From positions 48,015,501-48,079,500 of the forward strand of contig NC_088335.1 of the NCBI RefSeq assembly GCF_036884655.1: a stretch of DNA of 64,000 nt, written 5' to 3'. A program made the position numbers and the translations under genes. Below, in pieces: positions 10,603-22,959 of this stretch; the stretch's first letter is position 1, and the number at the start of each line of letters is the position of its first letter. This stretch comes from Musa acuminata AAA Group (Eukaryota; Streptophyta; Magnoliopsida; Zingiberales; Musaceae). Under the pieces are notes generated by a model. The model was not told where the DNA came from and did no database searches. It was given only the letters and a program-made list of their open reading frames with translations.

Positions 10603-11996
10603 TGTTAGGATCAAGAGCACTAAGAGAGGGGGTGAATTAGTGCAGCGGAAAACTTTCGACGATTAAAACTATGTTCGTACGATAAGAGCGATTTCGGTAG
10701 AAAAGTCGATTCGTAAATCACTTTAACTTGTGATCAAGCAAGATGCAGTTAAAACAAGTCTATGAATGCAGTTTGCAGTTATGATGGAAATTAGAGTGTC
10801 AGCGTAAACTAAAATATGATGTTCGTACGATAAAATTGATTTACGTCTAAACGTCGATTTGGAAAATACTAAACTTTGAAACACGAACGTAAATGTGCAG
10901 AAGGCAATAAGCTATTGAGGAGGTTTGTAGTAAAGATAATATGCTCAAAGTAAATGCAAACCGAGATTTAGAGTGGTTCGGTCATTCTTAACCTACATCC
11001 ACTTTTGGCTTCCTCCACCGACGAGGTCATCGACGTCCACTAGAGGCCTTCCTTCAATAGGCGGAGGCCAACCACCTTTTTACAGTTTCACTCCGGACGG
11101 GCTTAGGAGACAACCCTTACAGAATTTTCTTTCCTCTCTTGACATATCAAAACTTGGAAGAAAAGAGGAAGGAGAACTTTTAACTCATACAACACTTTTG
11201 AGCTCTAAAAATCACAGAGTAAGATCAGGATTTCGGTGATTTTGGTTGCTAAAAGGGTGGGGTATTTATAGGCCCCAACTCAGTTTGAATTCCGAGCTCA
11301 AAACTGTCAATTCCCGGAATTTCAGGTCTGGCGATTGCACCGCCTGACTGGGGCGGTTGCACCGCCTAGCAGAGCTCGAAGACTGAGCCTATGGGCGGTG
11401 CCACCTCTTGTCAGGGGTGGTTGCACCTCCTGCCAGAGCTCGAAGACCGAGCTCAGGCGGTGCCACCTCTGGCCTGGTAATCTGGGTCCGAATGGGCTGA
11501 TCCATTCGGCCCAATTTGGGTCTGTCAAGGGCCCAATTGCCCCAAGATTAAGTTAATGGGATCACCTCCCATTTCTAACTTAATCATCATGCTAACTACG
11601 AATTTCTTAAGACATTTACTGCAACTTGCTCCGATGCGTCAACCGCTTCTTCTGGCGAGCTTCCAACGAGCTTCCGTCGATCATCCGATGAACCCTCGGT
11701 GATGCTCCGACGGACTTCCTGCAAACTCTTGGACTTGCGACGATCCACTTGGCGAGTTCCGACAAGCTTCTTTTGGCAAGCTCCTGGACTTCTCGGATTT
11801 GTTCCCGCAGAACCTCCGACGACCGTCCGGACTTCCGTCAAGCTCTCGAACTCCCAACGTGATCATAGTCTTGACTCCGGCGCAACTCCTACTGCATGTC
11901 TTACTTTCATCGTAGTTAATCCTGCACACTTATCTCAACATATGGATTAAATAACAAATGACAATTGACGTCATCATCAAAATCCGAGATTCAACA
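10603..11996 (+). mobile_element. Solo LTR (1394 bp) with 5-bp target-site duplication
   Basis: The element begins TGTTAGGATCAAGAGCACTA and ends GAGATTCAACA, giving TGTT...AACA termini typical of LTRs. It is flanked on both sides by AAACC (10598-10602 and 11997-12001), a clean 5-bp target-site duplication. There is no internal coding region, so it is a solo LTR left by recombination between two LTRs. It contains GC-rich words of the type GGCGGTTGCACCGCC. A second member in opposite orientation lies at 14260-15908. The insertion interrupts the tandemly duplicated subtilase-upstream block. Confidence 0.88.
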
Positions 11997-12001
11997 AAAC
12001 C

Positions 12002-12283
12002 CACTCGCCTTGGGCACGAAGGGGGTTAGCACCTAATGCACCCACCTCAAGTGGAGTGGGGGTCGACACTTGACCCCTCCACTTTAGCCTAGTTTCAAGG
12101 GAATCAGGTTTTCCCAACCTCTATGTCTCGGGCAAGCCTCGCTTTAGGTGAGTTGGGTTTTTTCAACCTAGTTTGAATTATTATACCTTTTAGAACTCTT
12201 TTCGGGTGGGAAGAGTATTCCTAACTCATGTGCTTCGAGCATATTTTGCCTTATACCTCCCATCGTGATGGATTTTTTCATAT
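12002..12283. repeat. Retroelement-like segment, copy 1
   Basis: This segment contains GACCCCTCCACTTTAGCCTA, GGCAAGCCTCGCTTTAGGTG and CATATTTTGCCTTATACCTC. The same order of words recurs at about 12780-13050, so it forms the second half of the duplicated block. It is gene-free and resembles leader or LTR sequence of a decayed gypsy-type element whose ORF follows at 13640. Confidence 0.6.
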
Positions 12284-12670
12284 AAGAACGTAATATATAG
12301 AGAGAACACATCGCTTAAGGTATAACAAGGATGGTTTCGTTGCCTTCTGACGTGAAAGCTAAATAATAATACTCAAGTAATAATGCATCGATGAATAAGA
12401 ACACGAGGAGAATTCATATCAATTACTCGACACCTGACCTGTAATTATAGTTCTCAATCACATACCTAATTCCACCTGAAAAGATAAAATAATATATGCA
12501 TCAATCTTCTGTGTGCTGAGTATACGAGAAAGGATATTATTTCACCGAAGTGATGCACGTTCTATTTTTCTATTTATTTCTCAAATAAAAATAATACGGT
12601 GAATCTATCAATTAAGTATTTTTTATAATCAATTAATTAAAAGAGCCCATATGATTATTATTTTTAGTAC
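12284..12670. repeat. Subtilase upstream segment, copy 2 (no gene attached)
   Basis: A near-copy of 10034-10430 in the same orientation, including the TATATA box. Where a subtilase coding region should follow to the left there is retroelement-like DNA, so this is an orphan promoter copy. Transcription from it is not excluded but nothing recognisable would be encoded. Confidence 0.8.
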
Positions 12671-13639
12671 ATTTGCTTATAAGTTGCCCAGGTCAACTCT
12701 AAGTCATTCGTCTCAGGCAAAAAGAGGGTCGGCGCTCACCCCTCCATCGCGGTTGACGAAGGAGGTCGACGCCCGATCCACCCGCCTTCGGCACAAAAGG
12801 GGTCGGCATCCAACACATTCACCTTATGTGGAAAGGAGGTCAATGCTCGACCCCTCCACTTTTGCCTAACTTTGAGGGAATTGGATTTTCTTGACTTTCA
12901 TGTCTCGAGCAAACCTCGCTTTAGGTGGGTTGGGCTTTCCAAATCTAATTTGAACTATGCCTTTGAGTGATATCTTTAGGTGGGATGAATTTTCCCAACT
13001 CACATGTCTCGAACATATTTTGTCTTATGCCTCCTACTATAGTAGATTTATTTTTTACATAGGTCAAGTTTTGTCAACTCATGCATCTCGAGCACATATT
13101 ACCTCATGCCTCCCACTGTGGTGGGTTTTTTTCTACACGATTTGTCATCTTTTATGCCTCGTGTACATTTTGCCTTATGCCTTATACTATAACAGGTTTC
13201 TTTCGAGGTGATCTTTACGTATCGATCACTTTTATACCTTTTGATATGGTCCTTCATCAATTAGCATATCTTCATACTCGACCAATACTTGTTTTTAATA
13301 TAAGAGGAGAGAGATTGATCCCCTCCCTATAAATCCCCTTTAGCCATGGAGGTGAGGCTCATTCTCTCATTTGAGCATCTAAGGCCACCTTTAGGAGCTT
13401 TTTCTTCTTCTTAGTGTCGACTTTTTTCTTCAATACAAGTTGGTCTTTAGTCCTCTTCTTGAAGGTGGGTTGATTCCCAACTGTCTCATCCTTAAAGCAC
13501 ATTAGAGTCTCTAGTACCTTGGCATTCCAAAATCTTGATCCCAAAGAACTTCCACTTTTATAGGTCAGAATGTCTTTCCTTTCTCGTATAAGCTCCTCCC
13601 AATCTCATGACTATCAAATGGTCGAGAATGTTGGTGTTC
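12671..13639 (+). repeat. Retroelement leader or LTR-like region, copy 2
   Basis: It repeats the words of 12002-12283 and then continues with degenerate repeats of the type CTCGAGCACATATTACCTCATGCC. A CCTATAAATCCCC motif near 13337 looks like an LTR promoter TATA box. No intact ORF is present. Its position directly before the transposon ORF remnant suggests it is that element's 5' LTR or leader, but I see no second LTR and no boundaries. Confidence 0.45.
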
Positions 13640-14259
13640 CGTCCTCGGATAACCCAAAGGCGGAGGTAGTTCCGACCTCTCCTTTGTAAAAAGAATAGAT
13701 CCCGATGAACTCGAAGATTCTTCAGGATTTAGAATCAATGAAAAGCACACATGATTGAGACTTAGTGATGAGTATACAACTCCTGGATCACTTGCAGATA
13801 AGATATCTGATCCCAACCAAGTTTGAGCTACAGGTCCCTCGATCGAGTCACTGTCGATATGACTTAATGTTTATATTCCTTTGTTTGTTTTCTAACGCTC
13901 TAGAGTTAGCACTTTGCTTTCCTCTTTACCCAATGGCTATGTCTTACCTCCAATAGTGGAGGATATCACTCTCACAAATGATACCCAACTTACAATGATA
14001 TTTGATAGTGTTCATCATGAAGTACTACCATGTCAGTATTACCCCGACCCATAAACTCTCTGCTATTTGCTATCGACTATGTAAGACAAAAGACAACTAC
14101 TACTCAGCTACTTGTGAGGGCTTTAAGGTTACTAGTGTCCCTTCTAATAATAAGGATTAGAAGGAGTACTTCTTCCTCATAGATACAAGTCGGGATTCGA
14201 GGTTCAATCTCGTTTGGTCCACATGCTTTATAAATAACACACTTTACTTCCTATCAGAT
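13640..14259 (+). pseudogene. Decayed gypsy-type transposon protein (PF04195-like), N-terminal part
   Basis: Frame-shifted remnants read in the order expected for the plant 'putative gypsy type transposon' protein. They are YLIPTKFELQVPRS, then LELALCFPLYPM (family: GLRFPLHP), then WRISLSQM.PN (family: W.ISPSQL.PN), then GFKVTSVPSNNKD (family: GFKVSGAPSNNKGW) and VWSTC near the break. Stops and frameshifts interrupt it throughout. At 14259 it is cut by a solo LTR, and the matching downstream part resumes at 15909. Confidence 0.65.
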
Positions 14260-15908
14260 TGTTGAATCTCGTATTTTGATGATGAAACTACTTGATATGT
14301 GTTTATGTTTTAATCTGTGTTTTGAGTGACGCAGGATGCTTCGATCAGGATGAGACAATTAAAGCAAGAAAAATCATGTTGTGCCGGAGGAACATGTCAG
14401 AAGATTGGACATCGGGCCGGTGGATCGGTCGACGTATCGACAGAAGGCTTCGGGCCGTGGACTCGGGCATCGAGATAAGAAAAGCAGGTATTACGCTAAG
14501 GATATCGGAGTTGCGGAGTCAACTGGCCGATTGAGCAATAGGCCGCAGGAGAGGACGATGCGCCGAAGAATCAGACGAAGCGTCGAGGGACCAATGACAT
14601 GCCGGACAACTTGGTTAATTGCTTAGGATTAATTATCTCGATCAAAGTTTTGTTTTACATGTGCAGGATTAACTACGATGGAAGTAAGACATGCAGCAGG
14701 AGTTACGCCGGAGTCAAGACTATGATCACGTTGGGAGTTCGAGAGTTCGACAGAAGTCCGGACGGTCGTCGGAGGTTCTGCGGGAACAAATCCGAGAAGT
14801 CCAGGAGCTTGCCAAAGAAACTCGTCGGAACTCGCCAAGTGGATCATCGCAAGTCCAGGAGTTTGCCGGAAGTCCGCCGGAGCATCGCCGAAGGTTCGTT
14901 GGATGTTCGCCGGAAGTTCGTCAGAAGAAGCGATTGACGCACCGGAGCAAGTTGCAGTAAATGTCTTAAGAAATATCATAGTTAGCATGTAGATTAAGTT
15001 AGGAATGGGAGGTGATCCCATTAACTTAATTTGGAGGTAATTAGGCCCTTGATAGACCCAATTTGGGCCGAATGGATCAACCTATTCGGACCAGAATTCC
15101 TGCTAGGTGGTGGCACCGCCCAGGAGATGGTCTCCCAGGAAAGTTGGGCGGTGCAACCGCCCCAGTCAGGCGGTGGCACCGCCTGGGCTCAGTCTCCGAG
15201 CGAGACTGGGTGGTGCAACCGCCCCTGTCAGGCGATGGCACCGCCCAGAGGCTCAGTCTCTGAGCTGCCAAGCGGTTGTACCACCCCAGTCAGGAGGTAG
15301 TACCGCTAGGACCCCGAAAATATGGGAAATAACATTTTTGAACTCCAAATTCAAACCAGTTTGGAGCCAATAAATTCCCCTCCCATCCCTGGGTAAAACA
15401 CACAAGCACAGAGAGATTAAAAGAGAGAAAATGCTGCTGCAATCTCTAGAATTTCTCTCCTCTAGCTTAAGTGTTAGAATTCTGTTTAAGAGAGGAGAGT
15501 GAGTGCTTGTAAGGGTTATCTCCTAAACCCGGTAAAAGGAGAAGAGGGGTGTAAGAAGGAGGTTGATCTTCGCCTTGTAAAAGAAGATTGTTATTGGATG
15601 CCGGTGACCTCGACATAAGAGGAATCGGAGGAGTGGATGTAGGTCACGATTGACCGAACCACTATAAACTCTCGTCTTCTCTAGTTTGCATTTATTCTTG
15701 CGGCTTACCTTACTGCAAACCTTCATATGTGCTTTACTTCCTCATTACTTTTGCTGCAATCATTTACGAACTCACTTTCAAGTTAAGTTTCCAAAAACAG
15801 TTTTACGTCGGAAACGATTTCATCATACGAACACAGTTTTAAATCCTCGAAAGTTTTTCGCTGCACTAATTCACCCCCCCTCCCCTCTTAGTGCTCTTGA
15901 TCCTAACA
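14260..15908 (-). mobile_element. Solo LTR (1649 bp), second copy, inverted, nested in the gypsy ORF
   Basis: On the minus strand it begins TGTTAGGATCAAGAGCACTA and ends in ...TTCAACA, the same family as 10603-11996 but in opposite orientation. Flanks are CAGAT (14255-14259) and TAGAT (15909-15913), a 5-bp target-site duplication with one mismatch. It carries several GGCGGTGCAACCGCC-type words (15100-15300). It is about 250 bp longer than copy 1 because it keeps a stretch near 14335-14630 that copy 1 lacks. Confidence 0.85.
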
Positions 15909-17420
15909 TAGATGAGAGGCAAATTAAGTGCTCTGATTAAGAGATGTACTATTTTCTTTTGAGGCTATCAGGAAGATAGACAAGGACTGATTAATCAAGA
16001 TGGGTCTGACTCCTTAAGGTATAAATCTTTTTGCACCTCCCCTTTTCACTCCATTTTACACTTTAAAAATTTATCATAGGTATAGATCTTCAAGCCTTAA
16101 GGAGAAGGGGAGCTGGTTCCTTTTTGGGCACAACAATGGCTTTTTTAGCTCCTCCCCCATTTGATCATGAGCTGGCCCTCGAGGTGTCGATCTCGACTTA
16201 GTCCGACCATCCTTCCATCATCAATCAATCAAAGAAGAAGAAGGCTATAAAAAAGGTGTCCTATCCTCAATGGGTCGAGGAACCTAAGAGTAAATTCTTA
16301 AAGAGGAACCGAACAAAGTGCTTCTTACCCTTGAGGCGCCAGCATTTTCAGAGAAACCCCCAAACTCAAAGTTCTCCTCGGGAAGAAGAAGAGAGAGGCA
16401 ATGGTTAGTGTCTAACATGTGCAAGGGCAAGTCTTTACTCTTCGCACTAGTAAAGATAGTCGACCTATCGAACTCAATTCTAGATGTGCCACTGCATCAA
16501 AGATGAGAGGGTCTATAAGAAAGGCAAAAAATATAAACTAATGTTGGAGCCATGGAGCAATACTATCGATGGTCCTTATTCTCGATGATGGCAAAGCATA
16601 TACCATTCCCCCTCAAAGGTTTTGCTCAACATAAGTTATCATATCGAAATGCTAATAAGCTAAGTCATGGCTAACCCCCTTAGTACATTGTTATATCATT
16701 GCAAACTCCTTTGTCTTTGATTTGTAGTATCATAATTATGTCACGACCCTTCTCGATTGTGTATGAGATGCTAGCTCTGTGATTAATAAGTAGTTCCTTA
16801 TGATCAACAATCTTTACGAGGAGGTGGAGGGGTTGAAGAGGGAGAGGGGAGACCTAGCACTTATTGTTAAAGCAAATGCTCATAGAGTTGAACTGGCATC
16901 GTAATTGCAAGAGGTCGAGCAATGTCTCGCTAATCTATTTGAATAATTGAAGATGATTTGGAGCAACAATCATAGCATGAAGGATAAGCTAGTACAATTT
17001 ATCCGAGAGCTGGAGTTGATGAGGACCTACAACTTTAAGCTTGTCGAGCAAGTTGTCATGGCCAACGAGTAGGTCATGAGTATGACCGAGCAATTGACTG
17101 TCTTGAATGAGCATATTTAGAGTCTGGGCAATAAGCTAGGAGCTTTAAAGGATACGTTGGAGGTTGAGAGGACCATGACATCGAGGTATCAAGAGAAGGT
17201 GGTCATCGACTACAAAGCCTTCATCGAGTTTTTGAAAGGTCTAAAGAGGTCATGAGTCTTCTCGTATCAATATGGATACTATTTTGCCTTAGCTTGTTTC
17301 AAGAAGTGGTACGCCGGGATAGAGATTGAAGAAGATCCGTTCACCAAGTACTTTGAAAATCAAAATGTGATAATAACTACTCAGGTCCCCTTTATTGTCA
17401 ACCCAAACACCTCGTCTTGA
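15909..17420 (+). pseudogene. Decayed gypsy-type transposon protein, C-terminal coiled-coil part
   Basis: The downstream half of the interrupted element. It holds a degenerate region of Glu/Leu/Lys-rich coiled-coil type (about 16800-17250). The conserved end then reads YQYGYYFALACFKKW followed by GIEIEEDPFTK (about 17265-17350), which matches the YEFGY.VAL.RF...P...EEDPF signature of plant gypsy-type transposon proteins. Many stops mark it as dead. Confidence 0.65.
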
Positions 17421-17821
17421 TCTTTAGTTTATCGTCTTGTCGCATTATGCTAGCCTTCATTGAGTTATCAGGTTTATCTACCTGACTTAGCCCTTGCGTC
17501 TTTACTTTGTCGTATCATCAGACTTGTCCATTCAATCAGTCTATTACTTCCGTAGGTCGATATCTCATTTTAGAAGTAGGCGTTCAAATTAGTGTAGTAT
17601 TTTTAAAGTAATTAAACTTTCTTTTCTCGGCTTGTAATATCTATGTCTTGAAATTATATTTTTTTTCAACAATTTATATTAAAAACATTGAAGATCAAGA
17701 CTTAATACTCCGGAGATAGTTATCTCGACCTGATGCTAAGGGATGACTCAAGTGGTTAAGTGCAACCTTACGATCGTCGAGGGGCGAGGGCGTTTCAAGA
17801 AGCACGAAAGATACTACCATC

Positions 17822-18318
17822 GATCATGGTGGGCACGACACGCACGTCGCCGACATCATGACGGGCGCTCGGGACGACCTTCTGCATGGCGCCCAGAGCT
17901 GATACGTCCATCGATAACGTGTGCTTCGTGGATGACTACCATGACTACGACATATTGGCCGCCCTCGACCGATCTATCAAAGATGAGGTTGACATATTAT
18001 CCATGCTTCAGCGGTATTCTAAAGCCGGACACCTCACCCCTGGCATTGTCATTCAAGGTCAGGCCCCGTTCGACGGAGATATCGGGATCGACCTTCAACT
18101 TCCATAGCGGCACCTCCACCTCAATGGTGCGATGGTGACACCTCAAGTGGCCGGGATCATGGCGCTCGTAAATAAGTAGCACTCGAATTGGCCGCCTTCG
18201 GCCATCCAATCGACGATCATTAAGTCAGCCAAGGACCTCGACCTCGACGGCAGCTACATACATCATCGACGAGTCCTCCAAAACACGACCGACGCCATCT
18301 ACGCGGTGGGCGCCGGCT
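17822..18318 (+). pseudogene. Broken subtilase copy
   Basis: Three frames together recall the intact subtilase at 7698-9968. GGHDTHVADIMTG corresponds to its GHGTHVASIAAG, with the first Gly of GTH changed to Asp. MAPRADTSIDNVCF...IKDEVDI corresponds to MAPRAHLSIYKVCY...IKDEVDI. FNFHSGTSTSM corresponds to FNFLSGTSMAA. VAGIMALVNK and PPSAIQSTIIKSAKDLDLDG correspond to the post-serine region. Frames change several times and stop codons occur. The segment between the His and Ser regions is mostly deleted, and the signal peptide, prodomain and C-terminal domain are absent. It is on the plus strand, opposite to the intact gene. It is inactive as a protease. Confidence 0.85.
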
Positions 18319-18844
18319 AGCCAATGATATATAAACAGGACATGCAGCTCTATTCTGGACACATGATCCACAGCCAAGCATAAGAACAAGTGTCAGAAAA
18401 AGGCTCAGACAAAAAAGATTGCCAATCAAGACACACAAGAGTAGACAGAAACGAGGAGGAGATCTGTGCACAAACAGTATCCACCTTTTTCACCATTTAG
18501 TCACGGCAACAGTTTAATACAAAATAACAGGCGAATTGGTAGGTCTATTACAATGACAATTTGATCGCAGCGTATTCAAACAGCACCGTAACAAGGCAAT
18601 GAATTTACAGAAAGCGACCAAAGATCATGTCAATTACTAAAATGGCAAGCATAAATGAAATGCAAGAATATAAGTGAAGCCTTTAAAGTGAATCGGAAGA
18701 AGAAGACATCACCGACGACTCAAGGATTGGAATTGTACAATTGAGGAAGATATTAACCGAATGAAGATATGGCCACCCATCACCAGCCTGCCCCAACTGA
18801 GAATGAAATGTAATTTCTTACTGACTGCAGCATACTTGGATGAA

Positions 18845-21800
18845 CTACAAACTGGAATTGGCCCCCATGTTTCCAGGACCATTGGCGTGCTTGTGCTTCG
18901 GCTTCCACTCTGTGCGTCCTCTCACAATCTCAGCCCCACATTCCAACCGCAGCAGATGCTGGCACTCGATGCCATCGTCCTGTATGCCATCAGGGCTAGT
19001 GGATACAGCGGTGAGGGATTGCAGTACGCTATCCCTCCCACATTCCCTCCTGTATTCCAGAGTCATGCTGGCAAGCTGATGGTTCTCAAGAATTGAGATG
19101 GGAGCACTCTGTAATAAAAGGCAAAAGAAGGATGAGGCCACCGTTCAAAATTATCAATCATATCATCCCCTACCTGCAACAGGTTCACTAAATGCAATGT
19201 AATAATACAGCTTGTTTCATGAACAAGAATAATAATAAACTGGTCAATACTTGCAATGACAACAATGCTGGAAGGGAATGTTCAGGCAGGATAGCACAAA
19301 CCACAAAGGCAACAACCATCAAAGATCCAAGGGCCAGAAGCCATGTGCCAACTCATCAGTCTTTCCATCAAAGTCGTGGCATTAAACAATTCAGAAGAGG
19401 CTCCATAAATTGTAGAAAGTGACATTGTCTTCACCAAAGCAAATTAGTACAAGGTCAAGTAATTTATTGTTTACGGTTTTGAAGATATCTCAGACTAGAT
19501 AACAATGATGAGTCGTGAAGGAACAGGATGATGCAGCATGGAGTAAGGATCAATACCACGAAGACAGATCTTCATAGCTATGTCTATAGCATCAAGCATC
19601 TCCCTGACGGAGGACTTAATATAACCACCAGCATGAGCAACAGAGAGAACTTGCAAGACAACTTTTTAATGTATGGTTATCATATTCCTTAAACATTACT
19701 TGAGTTATTTGATCATTTCAAATCATTTTTAACAACCACAACAAGCAAATGAATAAAAGAATTAAGGGCTATGAATTCAAATTTAAGATCTGATCATTGC
19801 CAATCTATCAAATGTTAAAGGCAATTAACTAAAGGAAAATGATCCCAAGTTAGTCGATTTCATGTCTATTTTGTATTTCCAGGACCACATCATTTGTGTG
19901 GTAACAGCAACATTGAGTTCCCAATTTCTCATATGAATTGCATAAACTTCAAGTGAAAATTTTTTGTTTAAAAAAATCAGGAAATTTGAGTTCATAGAAA
20001 ACTAAAATCACCTCAAGAATCCAGCCAATATACTTGACATTATTCACATGTTGATTGACATCCAAATCGGCCCATCGAGGCTGCAAAAAAAGGTGTAGAT
20101 TTATAGTATCAACATGAAAATGGAAAAAAATGCAATCATAAGTGGTGAACATGTAGATCTAAAGCTTACAGTCAAGCCCCTTCGGACATGATTGGCAGTA
20201 CCATCTTCAAGCTTTGGTAGCTTCCTTTTATCCTCTTCCACAATAGGAGCTTTCACCATAAAATAAGGCTCTATCTCTGCTCTAACTTCCTCTGGCATTT
20301 TGGACAATCGTCTACTGTGTTTGTTCATCATTACCCAGACACTGCATGTGATGACCAAAGTGGAAAAGATTTAGATAATAATAGGTGGCATGACATCGAC
20401 AAACAAGAATGAAAATGCAGGTAGATGTGATTCTGTTCAGATAATCAATCCTCAATTCACTCCCAGGTTGAATGTCAAACGTAAGGAAAGACTAGCACCA
20501 ACCTGCTGGCTCTCAGTATAGTTTGACCTGTCCGATAGTCACGAACATGCCAATCTCGGCGCATCCCATTTCTCCCAGAAGCACCAACCCATGTGTCTAC
20601 TTCAACAATATCTCCCCTGGACAAATTGAATATACAAATTGAAATTAACAGCTTAGAATCAACTGTTTTGACCAGAAAAATAGAAAGTTTACTGCAGATG
20701 ACATGTTCTACAAGAAAACGACGAAAGTCAAGGCTATGAATTTGACAAAAGCAACTAGGTCAAGAAGGTACAGAAGTTCCAAGTCCAGTATCTATCAAGA
20801 TTGTGGTCTTGACTAGACAAATTCATATCTTAACTTCTTTTGGTGTAAGGACAACCCATAATGAGCACCTTCTTGTTGACCAATGGCAAAGTTTGAGCAA
20901 CTTAGCAAAATCTTGCTGGTGGAATTCAGAGATGTACTAGCATTCAAAACATAACAAGTTTCAGGAAGTATAAACTATATAGTTGTGGATCCCATCAGTG
21001 ACCTGGCCAGTATCTGCATAAATTCAGAATAGCCAAAACTTAACAGCTTATCCTGTGACAACAGAGAACAAAGCATCTAACGTGCCAAAACTGCATCAAC
21101 ATCCTAGTTATGGCTTATAACACCATTGACAATAAGCATTACTAATTTGTCTAACAATAGTAAAAAAAAGTTTCATTTTTTTTAAATAGCATTTCACCTG
21201 CTTCTACAACAGATAACTTCATCTTACATCACAGACCACATTAGACAAAGCTTAAAAAACAAACAAAGTTGTTTAATGACTTATTCTAGGGTATATATAG
21301 AATATCAGAAAAATGGAAAAATTAACAGCAAGCTATGAGTGCAGGACCATATTTATTTGTACAATTACAGAAGTTCTCAAAACATTCAACCTGACCAGTG
21401 ATAAGAAAAGAATTGTAAATTATACTAGTACTTTGTTCAAGAACATGAATAATTGTTTTACCAGGAAGGATAATGTTCTACGACAATCTGCATCTTCGTG
21501 ACAACCCAAATCAAGTTATTTTTAGTCATCTCAGGTGTCGAACCAAATCCATCACCCAGTAGACCAACACTCCTTACATGGTTAAGTGCTGTTTCCTGCA
21601 AGGATGTAATGGTGTGAATGATGAAGGGTGAAGGCGTCCACAGTGTTCACAGCAGGAATTTTTTACGTACCTGTAAGTGATTCATTAAAGTCTCTATAGA
21701 AGCTGTTCGATCTGCCCCTATCTCATATGACCTAATGGAAAAGTTCTGCCTGAAAACCATCCCATCCTGAACAATCTTGCCAAGCCCAAATGCATCAGCA

Positions 21801-22177
21801 AGCATATCAGGTCGCTTGGGCTTCCAATCAAGCAGCGTCAACTGTTTCTCAGCTGCTAAGAAAATGGTTGTTATGGCAGCAAACAGAAAGCTCCAGTCAG
21901 GCAATTGGTTGTAGAATGTCCTTGGGACTGAAGCAACTTCTTCTTCATCAGCCTTATGCTCTTTGGTTTTCAGGTCAACCTTTGTACCATTGATCTTAGG
22001 AAGGGTTTGTGCTTGCGCCTTAATCTCCATTGCGCCTGAGGATGAATTAGGTTTGGCAACGATACCCTGAATGCCCAAACTTCGAGGGCCATCACCAATG
22101 CTCTTCGATGCTTGAGCTAAGACAGTGGAAGAGGAAGATGGAACAGGGAAGAAGGCCGCCGCCACGGATGCAACCAT
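18845..22177 (-). CDS. FATB: Palmitoyl-acyl carrier protein thioesterase, chloroplast (FATB)
   Basis: Six coding exons on the minus strand: 22177-21671, 21595-21462, 20616-20503, 20341-20170, 20080-20012 and 19108-18845. All junctions are GT-AG, and the sum of 1260 bases gives 419 residues, normal for FATB. The enzyme hydrolyses saturated acyl-ACPs, mainly palmitoyl-ACP, ending plastid fatty-acid synthesis. The N-terminus (MVASVAAAFFPVPSSSSTVL) is a transit peptide. The hydrophobic WSFLFAAITTIFLAAE (about 95-110) is the FATB membrane-associating segment. The first hotdog domain has YEIGADRTASIETLMNHLQ. The second has DLDVNQHVNNVKY with catalytic Asp316, Asn318, His320, and Glu354 in RREC. A 5'UTR exon ends at 22960, giving a leader intron of about 0.8 kb. 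No defect is seen. Confidence 0.96.
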
Positions 22178-22959
22178 ACTGTCAATTATAGACCGCAAAT
22201 GACTGTTAGTAGGACCAAAAGCACAATTGTTTTGTCAAAATCGTGACAAAGTCAAGTTCTACGCGGAGACTAGCAGTTCATTAAAATCAGCTCATAATAA
22301 ACTATCTTCCTCAAAATTATCAAAAGACATGATTTTTATCAAATATTCTCTATTATTTAGAGATGAACACCAAAGAGTATATCTAAAATGACACATTCTT
22401 CCTTGGAATCGGTAAATAACTTCATATAACAACAGTAAAAAACATGAAGGCACAATGAAACAACAAAGTTTAGTAACACATTGGAACAAACAAACAAACA
22501 AAATTAAGCAAACGCCTTCATTATCTCCATGATCAGATATCAAGAGATCCCAACATTATATTTGATCTTTTAAGACTGACAAATCCATACCTCAAACAAA
22601 CACTCCATTTAAGCCCCCAAAAAAAATTCGATTCAGAAAAGCTCTCGTGAGGTCAATCCTACAAAAAGCTCCCTAAAAACTACAGAAGCCCCCGATAACG
22701 ATGACAAGCTAAGCTGGAACATCAACAAACAAAATGCTGTTCGGAAAGAGAACGATGTGACGACGACGACGACGACGACAACAGTGTGAAAAGCCCTTCG
22801 AATTTTTAGTCAGATCCCACTTAACCCCAAACACGACAACGACAAGAATCAGCAACAGAACCATCGGCAGCCATAATAACACCAAACGATATCCAAATGG
22901 AGATAGGAAACAACAGAAATGGAGATCAGAAAAAGACGGATCCGGCCGGCGATTGGTAC

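Noticed and set aside
11322..11556. Overlapping ORFs in the GC-rich part of the LTR
   Set aside because: They result from self-complementary GGCGGTGCAACCGCC-type words and have no homology or start context.
10603..15908. The two LTRs as the ends of one full-length retrotransposon
   Set aside because: They are in opposite orientation, each has its own target-site duplication, and no internal gag-pol lies between them.
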